A stretch of DNA of 32,332 nt. It comes from Thiomonas sp. (GTDB lineage: Bacteria; Pseudomonadota; Gammaproteobacteria; Burkholderiales; Burkholderiaceae). The DNA is taken from positions 1 through 32,332 of the forward strand of contig DAIAZB010000574.1 of NCBI GenBank assembly GCA_027443745.1. Direction: 5' to 3'. Below are positions 1 to 7,212 of the stretch, piece by piece. Below the pieces are notes generated by a model. It was not told the origin of the DNA, ran no database searches, and worked only from the letters and a program-made list of their open reading frames with translations. How positions within the stretch are numbered: the first letter of the stretch is position 1; the number at the start of each line of letters is the position of its first letter. A program made the position numbers and the translations under genes.

Positions 1-1
1 A

Positions 2-370
2 GACGCTCATCGCACTCCTTTCGGTATCGTCATCTACCGCGCCGCGCCGCGCGCCGCGGTTGTAGCCGCCACCCCCTCCGCGCCTGCAGCTGACATTGCG
101 CCGACGCCCGCTCCCGCTCAGGTGATCCAGCCAAGGCCGGCCTTGGGCACAGCAGGGCGCGCGGCCCGCGTCGCATCGCTCCATGGCATGCAGGTGATCG
201 GGTTCCCCTCTGCCACGTTGGTGCTGATTGCGTCCAAGGTCGGCGGACAGACCCTGGTCAGCCCCTATCAGGTCGGGCAGTCGCTCCCGGGCGGCGCACA
301 GATCACGTCTATCGACGCCCAAGGTGGACGTGTGGTCACCACCGCCGGTGTGTTGGCGTCGACGCAGTAG
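2..370 (+). CDS. PilP-like C-terminal fragment (5' end outside window)
   Basis: The reading frame is open from base 2 to the TAG at 368-370, so this is the last ~122 residues of a gene that begins upstream. A Pro/Ala-rich linker leads into a small beta-rich domain with repeated short strands and glycine turns (VIGFPSATLVLIA, YQVGQSLPGGAQITSID). That pattern resembles the C-terminal domain of PilP-type inner-membrane pilus assembly proteins of conjugative elements. The assignment is by pattern only. A different periplasmic secretion or pilus protein is possible. A GTG at 122 is internal and probably not the start. The helicase gene follows 15 bases later in the same direction. Confidence 0.4.
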   Translation, partial: DAHRTPFGIVIYRAAPRAAVVAATPSAPAADIAPTPAPAQVIQPRPALGTAGRAARVASLHGMQVIGFPSATLVLIASKVGGQTLVSPYQVGQSLPGGAQITSIDAQGGRVVTTAGVLASTQ

Positions 371-385
371 CTCGCGGGCTTTCAA

Positions 386-2908
386 GTGGCTGACGGCATG
401 CACGACGAGCCTCTGCGACGCGTCCGCGGCGAAGTCCTGCGCATCACTGCGCGCAACGAGGACACGCTCTGGTCGGTGTTGGTTATCGCTCCGCAGCGGA
501 TCAGTCCACGTGCTGAACGTGAAGAAGCGCGCGTCAAGCACCAGAACGAAACGCCCTCCACTGCTCCTGAAGGCCCCTTCGATCCCACTTCGTCCGAAAC
601 GAAGCCGGTCCCGGTCGACGGCATGCCCGCGCCTACGGAAGAGTCCCACCGCACCGTTGCGCGTGCGCCGGATGCCGGGGCGCAGGCCAGCAACACCTTG
701 GTCAACTCCGCATTCAGCACCAGTCAGCCGCTCGATCCGGCCGTCCTCCCGCCCGAGCTGGCGGTCGTGGTCTACAGCAACGCGACCATCGGACAGATCC
801 TGACCGCGCACGGCAAGCTGGTCGACAGCCGTTTCGGCAAGCAGTTCAAGGCCATCGGCGCCGTCGCGGAAAACCCGGTCAACCCCGCAGGCATCGCGCG
901 ATACTTGGGCTCCGGCTTCATCCATGGTATCGGACCTGCGCTGGCTGAACGCATTGTAGAGGCCTTCGGGGTGGACGCCTTGCGGGTGATCCGTGACGAG
1001 CCCGAGCGCCTGGCTTCGATCAATGGCCTGGGCCTCGTACGCTGCACGCGGATCTCGGACGAGTGGAAGGCCCAGGAAGCCCAGCGCGAGATCATGCTGT
1101 TCTTCCACTCCCAAGGCATCTCCGGCGCGCTGGCGCGACGTATCCACAAGACCTATGGCGATGACGCCATCGAGGTCGTGCGCGAGAACCCCTACCGGCT
1201 CTGTTCGGAGGTGCGTGGCATCGGCTTTCGCATCGCCGACGGCATCTCCAACGCGCTCGGCGTACCGCGCAACGCGCCGCAGCGGATCGACGCCGGCATC
1301 GCCTACGTCATGGAGGAGATCAACACCTCCGGTTCCACCGGGGCACGGGAGAGCGTCTTCGTCGAAAAGGCATCGGAATCGCTCGAGGTGAAGGCCGAAG
1401 ACCTGCGCGCCGGACTGGAGCGTACGGTCTCAACCCCGGCCCCGGCCCCGGCCGGCGACGGCGGAGAAGCGCCCGCTCCGGCGGCGCTGCTGCCGCTGCT
1501 CAGGGTAGGCGACACCCTGTTTCATGCCGGGCTGGTGCGCCAGGAGACGCTGATCTCCAAGTTCATCCTGCGGCGCGCCGGCGTGCGGCCACTGTTCGCC
1601 AGCCGCTTCAGCCCGTCGATGATCGATGCGGTGTCCGGCCATGGCGTTACGCTTTCGCCCGCCCAGCGTCGAGGGATCGAGAGCGTCTTCGCCAACGGTG
1701 TCTCGATCATTACAGGCGGCCCTGGCTGCGGTAAGACCACCACACTCTCGGTGCTGACCCAGATCCTCGAACGGATGAAGCTGTCGTTCGCCTTCGCGGC
1801 TCCGACCGGCAAGGCCGCGCAGCGGATCAGCGAAACGACAGGCCGCGAGGCCACGACGATCCATCGCCTGCTCAAGCTGCGCCCTGGTAGTACCGATGCG
1901 CAGGTTGTGGATGTGGACGTGTTGATTCTCGACGAATGTTCCATGGTCGACGTGCCACTGATGTCGATCGTGTTGCGCAACCTGTCGAAGAAGACCGTCC
2001 TGGTGCTGGTCGGCGATGCCTACCAACTGCCCTCGGTAGGTCCCGGTCGTGTCATGGGCGACCTCATCGACAGCGGCCGCGTGGCCAGTACGCGCCTCGA
2101 CATCGTCTTTCGCCAAGGCGCCGGCAGCCAGATCAAGCTCGCCGCGCGCGACATCCGGCACGGCGAGTTCCCGACGCCGGCGGGCCGCGATGGCGATTTC
2201 TTCATCCTCCACGAGGGAAACACGCCCGAGATCGCCGCGGCCATGGCGCTGCCCGACGAAGAGGAGCGGCCGGGTGCGGTTGCCAAGGTGGCCAGCGATT
2301 TGATCGCCGATTTGGTACTCACACGTGTCGCCAAGCGCTACGGTTTCACCTGGCAGGACATCCAGGTGCTCTCGCCGATGAACAAGGGCGCCGTGGGCGT
2401 CATCACACTCAATCGTCGCTTGCAGTCCGCACTGAACGGGCCAGAGCGCTACCCTGGCGTCAAGCCGGCGAGCATTCCCTACGGCGGCGAACGGCTTGAT
2501 TTGTACCCCGGCGATCGGGTCATCCAGATTTCGAACAACTACGACCTCGAAATCTTCAACGGTGACACCGGCTACATTCGTGCAATCGATCATCAGACCA
2601 AGATGATCCAGGTCGATTTTGGCCGGATGCTGGTGAACGTGCCCTTCGACTTCGCCGACGAGCTGCGACCGGCCTACGCCATCACCATTCACAAGAGCCA
2701 GGGCAGCGAAGCGCCGGTCGTGATCATGCCGATCGTGACTCAACATTGGAACATGCTGCAGCGCGACCTGCTCTACACCGGGCTGACGCGCGCGAAGAAG
2801 TTGGCCATCATCGTCGGCCAGAAGCGGGCCATCGCTGCCGCGGTCCGCAATGTCGGGGGAAACAACCGAGTCACCCGGCTATTGGCCTGTCTCAACGAGC
2901 AGGGCTGA
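386..2908 (+). CDS. RecD2-like SF1B DNA helicase
   Basis: This 840-residue protein is a probable 5'-3' SF1B helicase of the RecD2/TraA class, acting on DNA in the cytoplasm. The N-terminus (RGEVLRITARNEDTLWSVL) fits the RecD2 OB-like domain, but the domain is interrupted by a ~65-residue Pro/Ala-rich insertion. Helix-hairpin-helix segments typical of RecD2 follow at about residues 160-280. The helicase core has Walker A GGPGCGKTT near residue 443, Walker B LILDECS near 513, motif III GDAYQLPSVGPG near 543, and a UvrD_C_2-type end with ITIHKSQGSE near 767 and YTGLTRAK. The GTG at 386 is used because it keeps the N-terminal strand; an ATG at 398 is the alternative, and neither has a strong Shine-Dalgarno. 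Its position before a recombination gene set suggests a role in DNA processing or transfer. Confidence 0.88.
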   Translation: MADGMHDEPLRRVRGEVLRITARNEDTLWSVLVIAPQRISPRAEREEARVKHQNETPSTAPEGPFDPTSSETKPVPVDGMPAPTEESHRTVARAPDAGAQASNTLVNSAFSTSQPLDPAVLPPELAVVVYSNATIGQILTAHGKLVDSRFGKQFKAIGAVAENPVNPAGIARYLGSGFIHGIGPALAERIVEAFGVDALRVIRDEPERLASINGLGLVRCTRISDEWKAQEAQREIMLFFHSQGISGALARRIHKTYGDDAIEVVRENPYRLCSEVRGIGFRIADGISNALGVPRNAPQRIDAGIAYVMEEINTSGSTGARESVFVEKASESLEVKAEDLRAGLERTVSTPAPAPAGDGGEAPAPAALLPLLRVGDTLFHAGLVRQETLISKFILRRAGVRPLFASRFSPSMIDAVSGHGVTLSPAQRRGIESVFANGVSIITGGPGCGKTTTLSVLTQILERMKLSFAFAAPTGKAAQRISETTGREATTIHRLLKLRPGSTDAQVVDVDVLILDECSMVDVPLMSIVLRNLSKKTVLVLVGDAYQLPSVGPGRVMGDLIDSGRVASTRLDIVFRQGAGSQIKLAARDIRHGEFPTPAGRDGDFFILHEGNTPEIAAAMALPDEEERPGAVAKVASDLIADLVLTRVAKRYGFTWQDIQVLSPMNKGAVGVITLNRRLQSALNGPERYPGVKPASIPYGGERLDLYPGDRVIQISNNYDLEIFNGDTGYIRAIDHQTKMIQVDFGRMLVNVPFDFADELRPAYAITIHKSQGSEAPVVIMPIVTQHWNMLQRDLLYTGLTRAKKLAIIVGQKRAIAAAVRNVGGNNRVTRLLACLNEQG

Positions 2909-2961
2909 ACGACATGCACGCGCACACGCCTGAACGGGCGTGGCGGCGAGACCCAAACCCC

Positions 2962-2979
2962 TGCCCCGGCAACGGGGCA
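2962..2979. other. Perfect hairpin with GCAA tetraloop
   Basis: TGCCCCG, GCAA and CGGGGCA form a 7-bp perfect stem closed by a GNRA-type loop, 54 bases after the helicase stop. No T-run follows, so it is not a normal intrinsic terminator. It may be an mRNA 3'-end stabiliser or a protein site. Confidence 0.35.
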
Positions 2980-3025
2980 AGTCGAAGTCCTTGACCCGCG
3001 AAACCCCCAGCCCGCCATCGTCCGT

Positions 3026-3039
3026 GCCTTTTTACTAAC
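3026..3039 (+). promoter_or_regulatory. Possible promoter of the SSB-like gene (weak)
   Basis: GCCTTTTTACTAAC resembles the GC-T-rich-TGTATAAY box found before several other genes in this window, with TACTAA as a possible -10. It lies about 65 bases before the ATG at 3104. The match is poor and no clear -35 is visible. Confidence 0.25.
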
Positions 3040-3103
3040 ATCCAGGCCAGCAACTGTCACGAACGTGCGATTGGCGCACGTCTTCAACGTGAAGGAGTTG
3101 CAC

Positions 3104-3643
3104 ATGGCCAAGAGCCAAACCACGAACAGCCTGATCGCTCTGAACTGTCTCATCCAGCTCACCCTGGGCGTCGTACCCAATGGCGAAGATCATGGCGAGA
3201 TCAGCGTCCGGAAGGGCGAGAAGATCAAGGCAAGCATGATCGGCTGGGTCAAGTCCGATCGCGTCAAGGACGACGAGGGCGATTACAGCCCCGCAAGTTT
3301 CGGCATGCTGCGCGTGCGCGGCGTGCGCGTCGACAAGGGTGTCGCCGGCAAGGACCGCATCATCCTGCAGACCGATGGCGGCCTGCGTGGTGTGCTGTTC
3401 CCGGTCTCGGCCGAGAACCAGGCCAAGCAGACCAAGCAGCCGGCCTACATCTACCAAGGCGAACTGGACGATGGGAAGGGCGGCAAGTTGATCCTGTTCG
3501 GCTACAACCGGACGGGCGTCAATGGTCGATTCCTCTCATGTTCGTCGAGGTTCGATAAACCTGGCGCGCACGAGACGAGCGCGCACGCGCCGGCGCCGGT
3601 GCCTGTCGCCGATGACGTCTTCGAGGATGACATTCCATTCTGA
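3104..3643 (+). CDS. Small protein with SSB-like acidic C-terminal tip
   Basis: This is a 179-residue protein of no family I can name. The ATG at 3104 is chosen because AAGGAG sits at 3092-3097; the longer frame from the GTG at 3065 has no such support. The first ~150 residues are rich in predicted beta strands and basic patches (KGEKIKASMIGWVKSDR, GMLRVRGVRV, GGKLILFGYNR), compatible with an OB fold but not proof of one. A short disordered Ala/Pro/His segment follows, and the chain ends in EDDIPF. A terminal acidic tail closing in Ile-Pro-Phe is the hallmark of bacterial single-stranded DNA-binding proteins, where it recruits repair and replication partners. It lies just upstream of the annealing protein gene but is separated from it by two terminators. 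Inference: an element-encoded ssDNA-binding protein. Confidence 0.6.
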   Translation: MAKSQTTNSLIALNCLIQLTLGVVPNGEDHGEISVRKGEKIKASMIGWVKSDRVKDDEGDYSPASFGMLRVRGVRVDKGVAGKDRIILQTDGGLRGVLFPVSAENQAKQTKQPAYIYQGELDDGKGGKLILFGYNRTGVNGRFLSCSSRFDKPGAHETSAHAPAPVPVADDVFEDDIPF

Positions 3644-3670
3644 GACCGAATGAGACGTAATGAGACGATC
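3641..3670. repeat. Three 10-bp tandem repeats TGAGACNNNN
   Basis: TGAGAC begins at 3641, 3651 and 3661, exactly one helical turn apart, with the first copy overlapping the TGA stop of the preceding gene. The following four bases are CGAA, GTAA and GATC. Helically phased copies suggest a protein-binding array, but chance or a 3'-UTR role cannot be excluded. Confidence 0.45.
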
Positions 3671-3699
3671 TAAACGCCTCAGATAAGTCCCATCACAGC

Positions 3700-3750
3700 A
3701 AAGGGCCCTCCTGCGATCCGCCACACGGCGGTCTATGCGAGGGCCTTTTT
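3700..3750 (+). terminator. Intrinsic terminator after the SSB-like gene
   Basis: GGGCCCTC pairs with GAGGGCC, an inner hairpin CCGCC-acac-GGCGG lies between them, and TTTTT follows at 3746-3750. Confidence 0.8.
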
Positions 3751-3757
3751 CGACCCC

Positions 3758-3796
3758 GTAACCGCCGCGCACCTGCTGCCGGCGGTTTACTTTTTT
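3758..3796 (+). terminator. Second tandem intrinsic terminator
   Basis: GTAACCGCCG at 3758-3767 pairs with CGGCGGTTTAC at 3780-3790, with one bulge, followed by six Ts. It lies directly after another terminator and insulates the next gene. The rest of 3797-4013 holds only a candidate promoter. Confidence 0.7.
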
Positions 3797-3910
3797 GGCG
3801 ATCCGCGCTGCGTTGTCGCGCGGCGCCGGTGCCAACGATGGTTCTTACCACGCGGTTCATGCGCAACTCTTCGGAACAGATCGTCGCGCCATCCGGATGG
3901 CTTCTGCGCT

Positions 3911-3924
3911 GATTTTTGTATCAC
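3911..3924 (+). promoter_or_regulatory. Possible promoter of the annealing-protein gene
   Basis: GATTTTTGTATCAC, preceded by GCT, is a variant of the TGTATAAY box seen elsewhere in the window. It lies about 90 bases before the ATG at 4014 and downstream of two terminators, where a promoter is needed. Confidence 0.35.
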
Positions 3925-4013
3925 GTTCGTCGCATGTTTTGCGATCCGCGCAAGCCATGATGGCCACGCGCAGATCGTTCACCCAGAGACCCCGGCCGGG
4001 TCAGGAGATAACG

Positions 4014-5600
4014 ATGAAGTTCACAGACGGTATCAAAACGCCCTTCGCGCAGTTCGTCACTCAGCGCGAGGGATTCAGCAGCGACAACGAGGAAGTGGCG
4101 AGCTACATCCCCTGGATGACCGCCGTGGCGCTATCGCGTCACGAGGATGTCCCCTCCCCGCTCAATGGCGCGCTCGTCATCCCTGTGGGCAAAGGCCATC
4201 GTGCCGGCGCCGTCACGGGCATTACGAGCCGGTGCGGGCATGAGATCTACATGCCGATCGTCGACGGCCTTGGTGACGCGCTGCCGATCAATGGGATCTC
4301 CCAGGTCGACATCAATCGCGCGATCGTCCGCGGCCGCGCGAAGATGATCGCCATCGCGGCGGGCATCGGGCTGCCGCTCTGGGTCAAAGGTCAATCCGAC
4401 GTACGTCAGTTCCTGCTGGAATTAGGCGCAGCGCCTGGGTGCGACCTGTCGACGCTCGAGCCGTTGTTGCAGCACACGAGCGATGGCATTGCCTACGTTC
4501 CGTGGGCGGCCGCTGTTGCGGCCGCGTCGATCACCAGCGACACCTTCAGGATCCAGCAGGATCCGATCGTGTTGCACGGCATGGTGCGGGTCACGATCCA
4601 GTGGCGCCACGAGACCTACGCCGACTACTACCCGATCGCCGAGTCGAAGAACGGCGAGATGGTCCCGCTCGACAACTACGGTCCGCTGGAATGGAATCGT
4701 GCGTCGATGCGAGGCCTTACTCGGCTGATCGCGCAAGTGACCGGCTATGGCGCATCCACCTATGCGGACGAGTCGATCGAGCGCCTGCACAGCGCGGCGC
4801 CGCTGCAACGAAAGGTGGCCGTGCTCACCGTGGTTCAGAACTCGGCGCCCGCGCCGGCGCCTGAGCCGATGGTCACGGTGGCGGCGGAGGCTGCCGCGCC
4901 CGTGGAGGCTGCTGCGTTGGCGGCGACGCCGGCGGTGGAGGCTTCGGCCGATACCTCGGCCGCAGTCAGTGAAGCGCGCAAGCCCCGCAAGCCGCGTCAG
5001 CGGACGGAAGCGGCCTCGACGCCAGCCCCGGCAGCCTCCACGGACGAACCCAAGGTGGCTCCGCCGCCGACTGGCTTCGAGCCAGCATCGGTCCCGGTTG
5101 CAGCAGAAGCTCCCACGGCTCCGGCTCCGGTGATTGCCGAGGCCCCGCTGGCCGCAGACGCAACGCTGCCGGCGACGGTGGAGGCGGTTCAGACGGTCAG
5201 CACCGAAACTTCGGACGCCGTCCGTCGTTCGGAGAGCATCGCCGCCTCCAAGGCCTCTCGCGTACCCGGCACTTCTGAAGCCGCGCGCGCGAAGAGCGAC
5301 AGCATCGAAGTCGAGATGCGTCGAGTGCGGGTTCGTGAGGCAGCCGAGCGGGTGAAGACCCAGTCGGACGCCGAAATCCTCGCGATCGTTCGGGCGCGCC
5401 TCTCTGCTCTCGGCCGTACCGAGGCGGATGCGGTCCACTGGCTCGTCAATGTCGGCTTGGCCGAAGAGCGCACGCTCGAGAATGGATCGACGGGCTTCGA
5501 CGCTTTCAACCGTGACGAGATCGTCGCGGCGCTGGTGCTGGTGTCCCCATCCAGGAAGACCACCGCCCCTTCGGTGCCTTCCGAGACGCGCGCTGCCTGA
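4014..5600 (+). CDS. Single-strand annealing protein with two tandem Sak3/DUF1071-like domains
   Basis: This 528-residue protein is a probable Rad52-superfamily ssDNA annealing protein. The ATG at 4014 follows AGGAG at 4003-4007; the frame extends 73 codons further upstream without support. Domain 1 (about residues 30-125) shows the order known for DUF1071/Sak3 proteins: YIPWMTAVAL, then IYMPIVDG, then DINRAIVRGRAKMIA, then GIGLPLWV. Domain 2 (about 160-270) repeats it more loosely: YVPWAAAVAA, TYADYYPIAES, NRASMRGLTRLIAQVTGYG. A long Ala/Pro/Val linker (about 280-430) leads to a helical C-terminal domain (about 440-515) with charged coiled-coil-like sequence. Family annealing proteins normally have one such domain, so an internal duplication is inferred. 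An SSB-like gene lies upstream and a YqaJ nuclease downstream, as in phage Red systems. The terminator at 5614 ends the unit. Confidence 0.72.
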   Translation: MKFTDGIKTPFAQFVTQREGFSSDNEEVASYIPWMTAVALSRHEDVPSPLNGALVIPVGKGHRAGAVTGITSRCGHEIYMPIVDGLGDALPINGISQVDINRAIVRGRAKMIAIAAGIGLPLWVKGQSDVRQFLLELGAAPGCDLSTLEPLLQHTSDGIAYVPWAAAVAAASITSDTFRIQQDPIVLHGMVRVTIQWRHETYADYYPIAESKNGEMVPLDNYGPLEWNRASMRGLTRLIAQVTGYGASTYADESIERLHSAAPLQRKVAVLTVVQNSAPAPAPEPMVTVAAEAAAPVEAAALAATPAVEASADTSAAVSEARKPRKPRQRTEAASTPAPAASTDEPKVAPPPTGFEPASVPVAAEAPTAPAPVIAEAPLAADATLPATVEAVQTVSTETSDAVRRSESIAASKASRVPGTSEAARAKSDSIEVEMRRVRVREAAERVKTQSDAEILAIVRARLSALGRTEADAVHWLVNVGLAEERTLENGSTGFDAFNRDEIVAALVLVSPSRKTTAPSVPSETRAA

Positions 5601-5613
5601 CGCTGTACTTCCC

Positions 5614-5643
5614 AAAGCCCCTGCATCCGCAGGGGCTTTGCTT
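5614..5643 (+). terminator. Intrinsic terminator after the annealing-protein gene
   Basis: AAAGCCCCTGC at 5614-5624 pairs perfectly with GCAGGGGCTTT at 5629-5639 around an ATCC loop, and a T-rich stretch follows. Confidence 0.85.
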
Positions 5644-5649
5644 TGTGTA

Positions 5650-5664
5650 GCATTCATGTATAAC
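5650..5664 (+). promoter_or_regulatory. TGTATAAC promoter box before the PlsC-like gene
   Basis: GCATTCATGTATAAC, with TATAAC at 5659-5664 as -10, lies 42 bases before the ATG at 5706 and just after a terminator. It belongs to the recurring GC-A/T-rich-TGTATAAY motif of this window. No consensus -35 is seen. Confidence 0.5.
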
Positions 5665-5705
5665 ATGGTGCAGGCTAATCTACTGCCGTTGCCGGGTACC
5701 AATCG

Positions 5706-6269
5706 ATGCTTCGTGCTGCCATCGCCGAGAGTTGCAGGCCACAGGTCTTGGCATGGCCGAACCGGTTCGCGCCGTGCATTCTTGCGCCCAACCATATTTC
5801 GCTCTCGGATGGTCCGGTGATCGCTGCGCGGGCGCCGCGCAGGATCCTCTTTGCGGTAGACCCCGACTATGCCTTGAGCCCGATCTGGTCGACGTTCATG
5901 CGTGCGTGGGGCGCCGTGACCCGCTGTGACTTCGTCGCGGCCGGTCCTGGCCGCATCCTTGGGCTGCGGGCGATGCTGGCGCGACTTGAGATGGGTGGAT
6001 GGGTCTGTCTGTTTCCACAGGGCGGCGTCAGCGCCGTCGGTGATGCGGCTTTGCCTGACCTCGACGGGCTCGAATGGCTTGCTCGGCGCAGCGGCGCGCC
6101 GGTCTACCGGGTCGCCATGCGCCCGCGGTCTGGCGTCCATGGGCGGTACCGCCTCTCAACCATCGTTTCAATCGACCCGGCAATGGTTTGTCGGTCCGCT
6201 GGGCGCATGCGCAGATCCAGCAGCACGGGCCAGGAACATCCGAATCGGCGCATCTTGGCGTCTGATTGA
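5706..6269 (+). CDS. PlsC-like 1-acylglycerol-3-phosphate acyltransferase domain protein
   Basis: This 187-residue protein resembles the glycerolipid acyltransferase (PlsC/LPLAT) domain, which transfers an acyl chain to lysophospholipid at the inner membrane. Visible motifs are NHISLSD at residues 29-35, matching the catalytic NHx4D box, and LFPQG at 102-106 at the place of the family's FPEG box, with Gln replacing Glu. The chain is shorter than typical PlsC (~240 residues). It lacks an obvious N-terminal membrane helix, and its last ~25 residues are Arg/Ser-rich and look unstructured. An in-frame TAA lies shortly upstream and no other ATG fits, so 5706 is the start, although the ribosome site is weak. 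It stands alone between a terminator-promoter pair and the next promoter. The Gln substitution and short length leave open that it is not an active enzyme. Confidence 0.65.
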   Translation: MLRAAIAESCRPQVLAWPNRFAPCILAPNHISLSDGPVIAARAPRRILFAVDPDYALSPIWSTFMRAWGAVTRCDFVAAGPGRILGLRAMLARLEMGGWVCLFPQGGVSAVGDAALPDLDGLEWLARRSGAPVYRVAMRPRSGVHGRYRLSTIVSIDPAMVCRSAGRMRRSSSTGQEHPNRRILASD

Positions 6270-6283
6270 TGGCAGGACGGCTT

Positions 6284-6298
6284 GCTTTTGTGTATAAT
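6284..6298 (+). promoter_or_regulatory. TGTATAAT promoter box of the exonuclease operon
   Basis: GCTTTTGTGTATAAT has a perfect TATAAT -10 at 6293-6298 and belongs to the same recurring motif. Transcription from here would give a leader of about 125 bases before the ATG at 6431. Confidence 0.55.
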
Positions 6299-6357
6299 TG
6301 CCTGCGCCAAGTGCCGCTAGTCTGCGCTGAACCTTGCTTCCTCTTTTTGATGCTCGC

Positions 6358-6381
6358 ATCGCACGTGTGTCGTGGTGCGAT
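6358..6381. repeat. Inverted repeat in the exonuclease operon leader
   Basis: ATCGCAC at 6358-6364 and GTGCGAT at 6375-6381 are perfect inverted copies spaced by 10 bases. Two GCATGC palindromes follow within 20 bases. Either an RNA hairpin in the leader or a repressor site would fit. Confidence 0.35.
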
Positions 6382-6430
6382 CGCATGCCGCGCGCATGCA
6401 CACAATCGATCAAGATGAGGACTTCTTCGC

Positions 6431-6802
6431 ATGGCCCCTACCGGCACAATCCGTGGAGCGCATGACGGCGCCCAGAGCCTGAGTCCCCAGGCGCGCGCCG
6501 ATCTTCAGGCACTCGCCGTCCACCACGGCATCGGCGAGGTCTTGCTTCTCGAATCCATCATCACTCGCGCCATGCTGTCCAGTGGCCTGCTTGGCGACCC
6601 CGTTTCGATCGGGATGCTCGAAATGGAAATCGACTTCGATCAGCTTGAGCGTGCGGAGGATGCGGACTGGATGTCGTCATCCGTGGAAGTCCAATCCGTG
6701 GAAGTCCAGGCGCCTGAAGTTACTACGCCGCGAGACGGCATCTCTGGGGCAACAGAAGCGTGTGTCGAACGCGCATTCCCGCAAGGAGGGAAACCACAAT
6801 GA
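6431..6802 (+). CDS. Hypothetical protein, first gene of the exonuclease operon
   Basis: This 123-residue acidic protein is of no family I recognise. Residues ~15-80 look helical (LSPQARADLQALAVHHG, VLLLESIITRAML, MLEMEIDFDQLERAED). The rest is a low-complexity tail containing a short duplication (VEVQSVEVQAPEV). A GAGG element lies about 10 bases before the ATG at 6431. The stop overlaps the next start as ATGA at 6799-6802, so it is translationally coupled to the following gene and probably supports the nuclease operon. The function is unknown. Confidence 0.65.
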   Translation: MAPTGTIRGAHDGAQSLSPQARADLQALAVHHGIGEVLLLESIITRAMLSSGLLGDPVSIGMLEMEIDFDQLERAEDADWMSSSVEVQSVEVQAPEVTTPRDGISGATEACVERAFPQGGKPQ

Positions 6803-7212
6803 AGAAGAACACCAAGGCGTCCGCCGAAGGCGCCGGCAAAGCCGATTCCCAAGACGCCGGCAAGGGTCGCGAGATCCGTGGCAAGGGCTACGTCATGCAG
6901 GACCCCGACACCAAGCAGATGTACTTGCTGATGGCCAAGACCCGCGCCGGAGCGGTGCGTGCCTACGTCGCCTGGCGGGCCCGTGTCGCCCGCCTCGATG
7001 CACAGGCGCGTGTCCGCGCGGCGGATCCCGTGGCGCTGATCCAGGCCGGGCGTGAAGGTTGGACGGTTCTGTGTGACGAAAACACCAATGACGTGTCGGG
7101 CGATCTTGCCGGCAGCCAGATGCCGCTACAAGAAATCCGGCAAGACGCGATGTCGTGGCCCGGCGAGGAGACGAGCCCCGCGCGCGACCCGAATGGAGCG
7201 GGTTGCTCATGA
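6799..7212 (+). CDS. Hypothetical protein, second gene of the exonuclease operon
   Basis: This 137-residue protein starts at the ATG at 6799, six bases or so after a strong AGGAGG at 6785-6790, and overlaps the previous gene by ATGA. The N-terminus is Lys/Ala-rich and probably disordered. The middle (GKGYVMQDPDTKQMYLL, RAGAVRAYVAWRARVARL) looks like a short beta hairpin followed by a basic helix. The C-terminal ~40 residues are acidic. It ends by ATGA overlap (7209-7212) with the YqaJ-like nuclease gene, which suggests a direct partner or accessory subunit of that enzyme. No known family was recognised. Confidence 0.68.
   Translation: MKKNTKASAEGAGKADSQDAGKGREIRGKGYVMQDPDTKQMYLLMAKTRAGAVRAYVAWRARVARLDAQARVRAADPVALIQAGREGWTVLCDENTNDVSGDLAGSQMPLQEIRQDAMSWPGEETSPARDPNGAGCS

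Noticed and set aside
1430..2746. 438-residue open frame on the minus strand
   Set aside because: It lies opposite the helicase core and has no recognisable domain.
4422..6140. 572-residue open frame on the minus strand
   Set aside because: It is antiparallel to the annealing-protein and acyltransferase genes, is Arg/His/Gly-rich and lacks motifs. It is a high-GC shadow.
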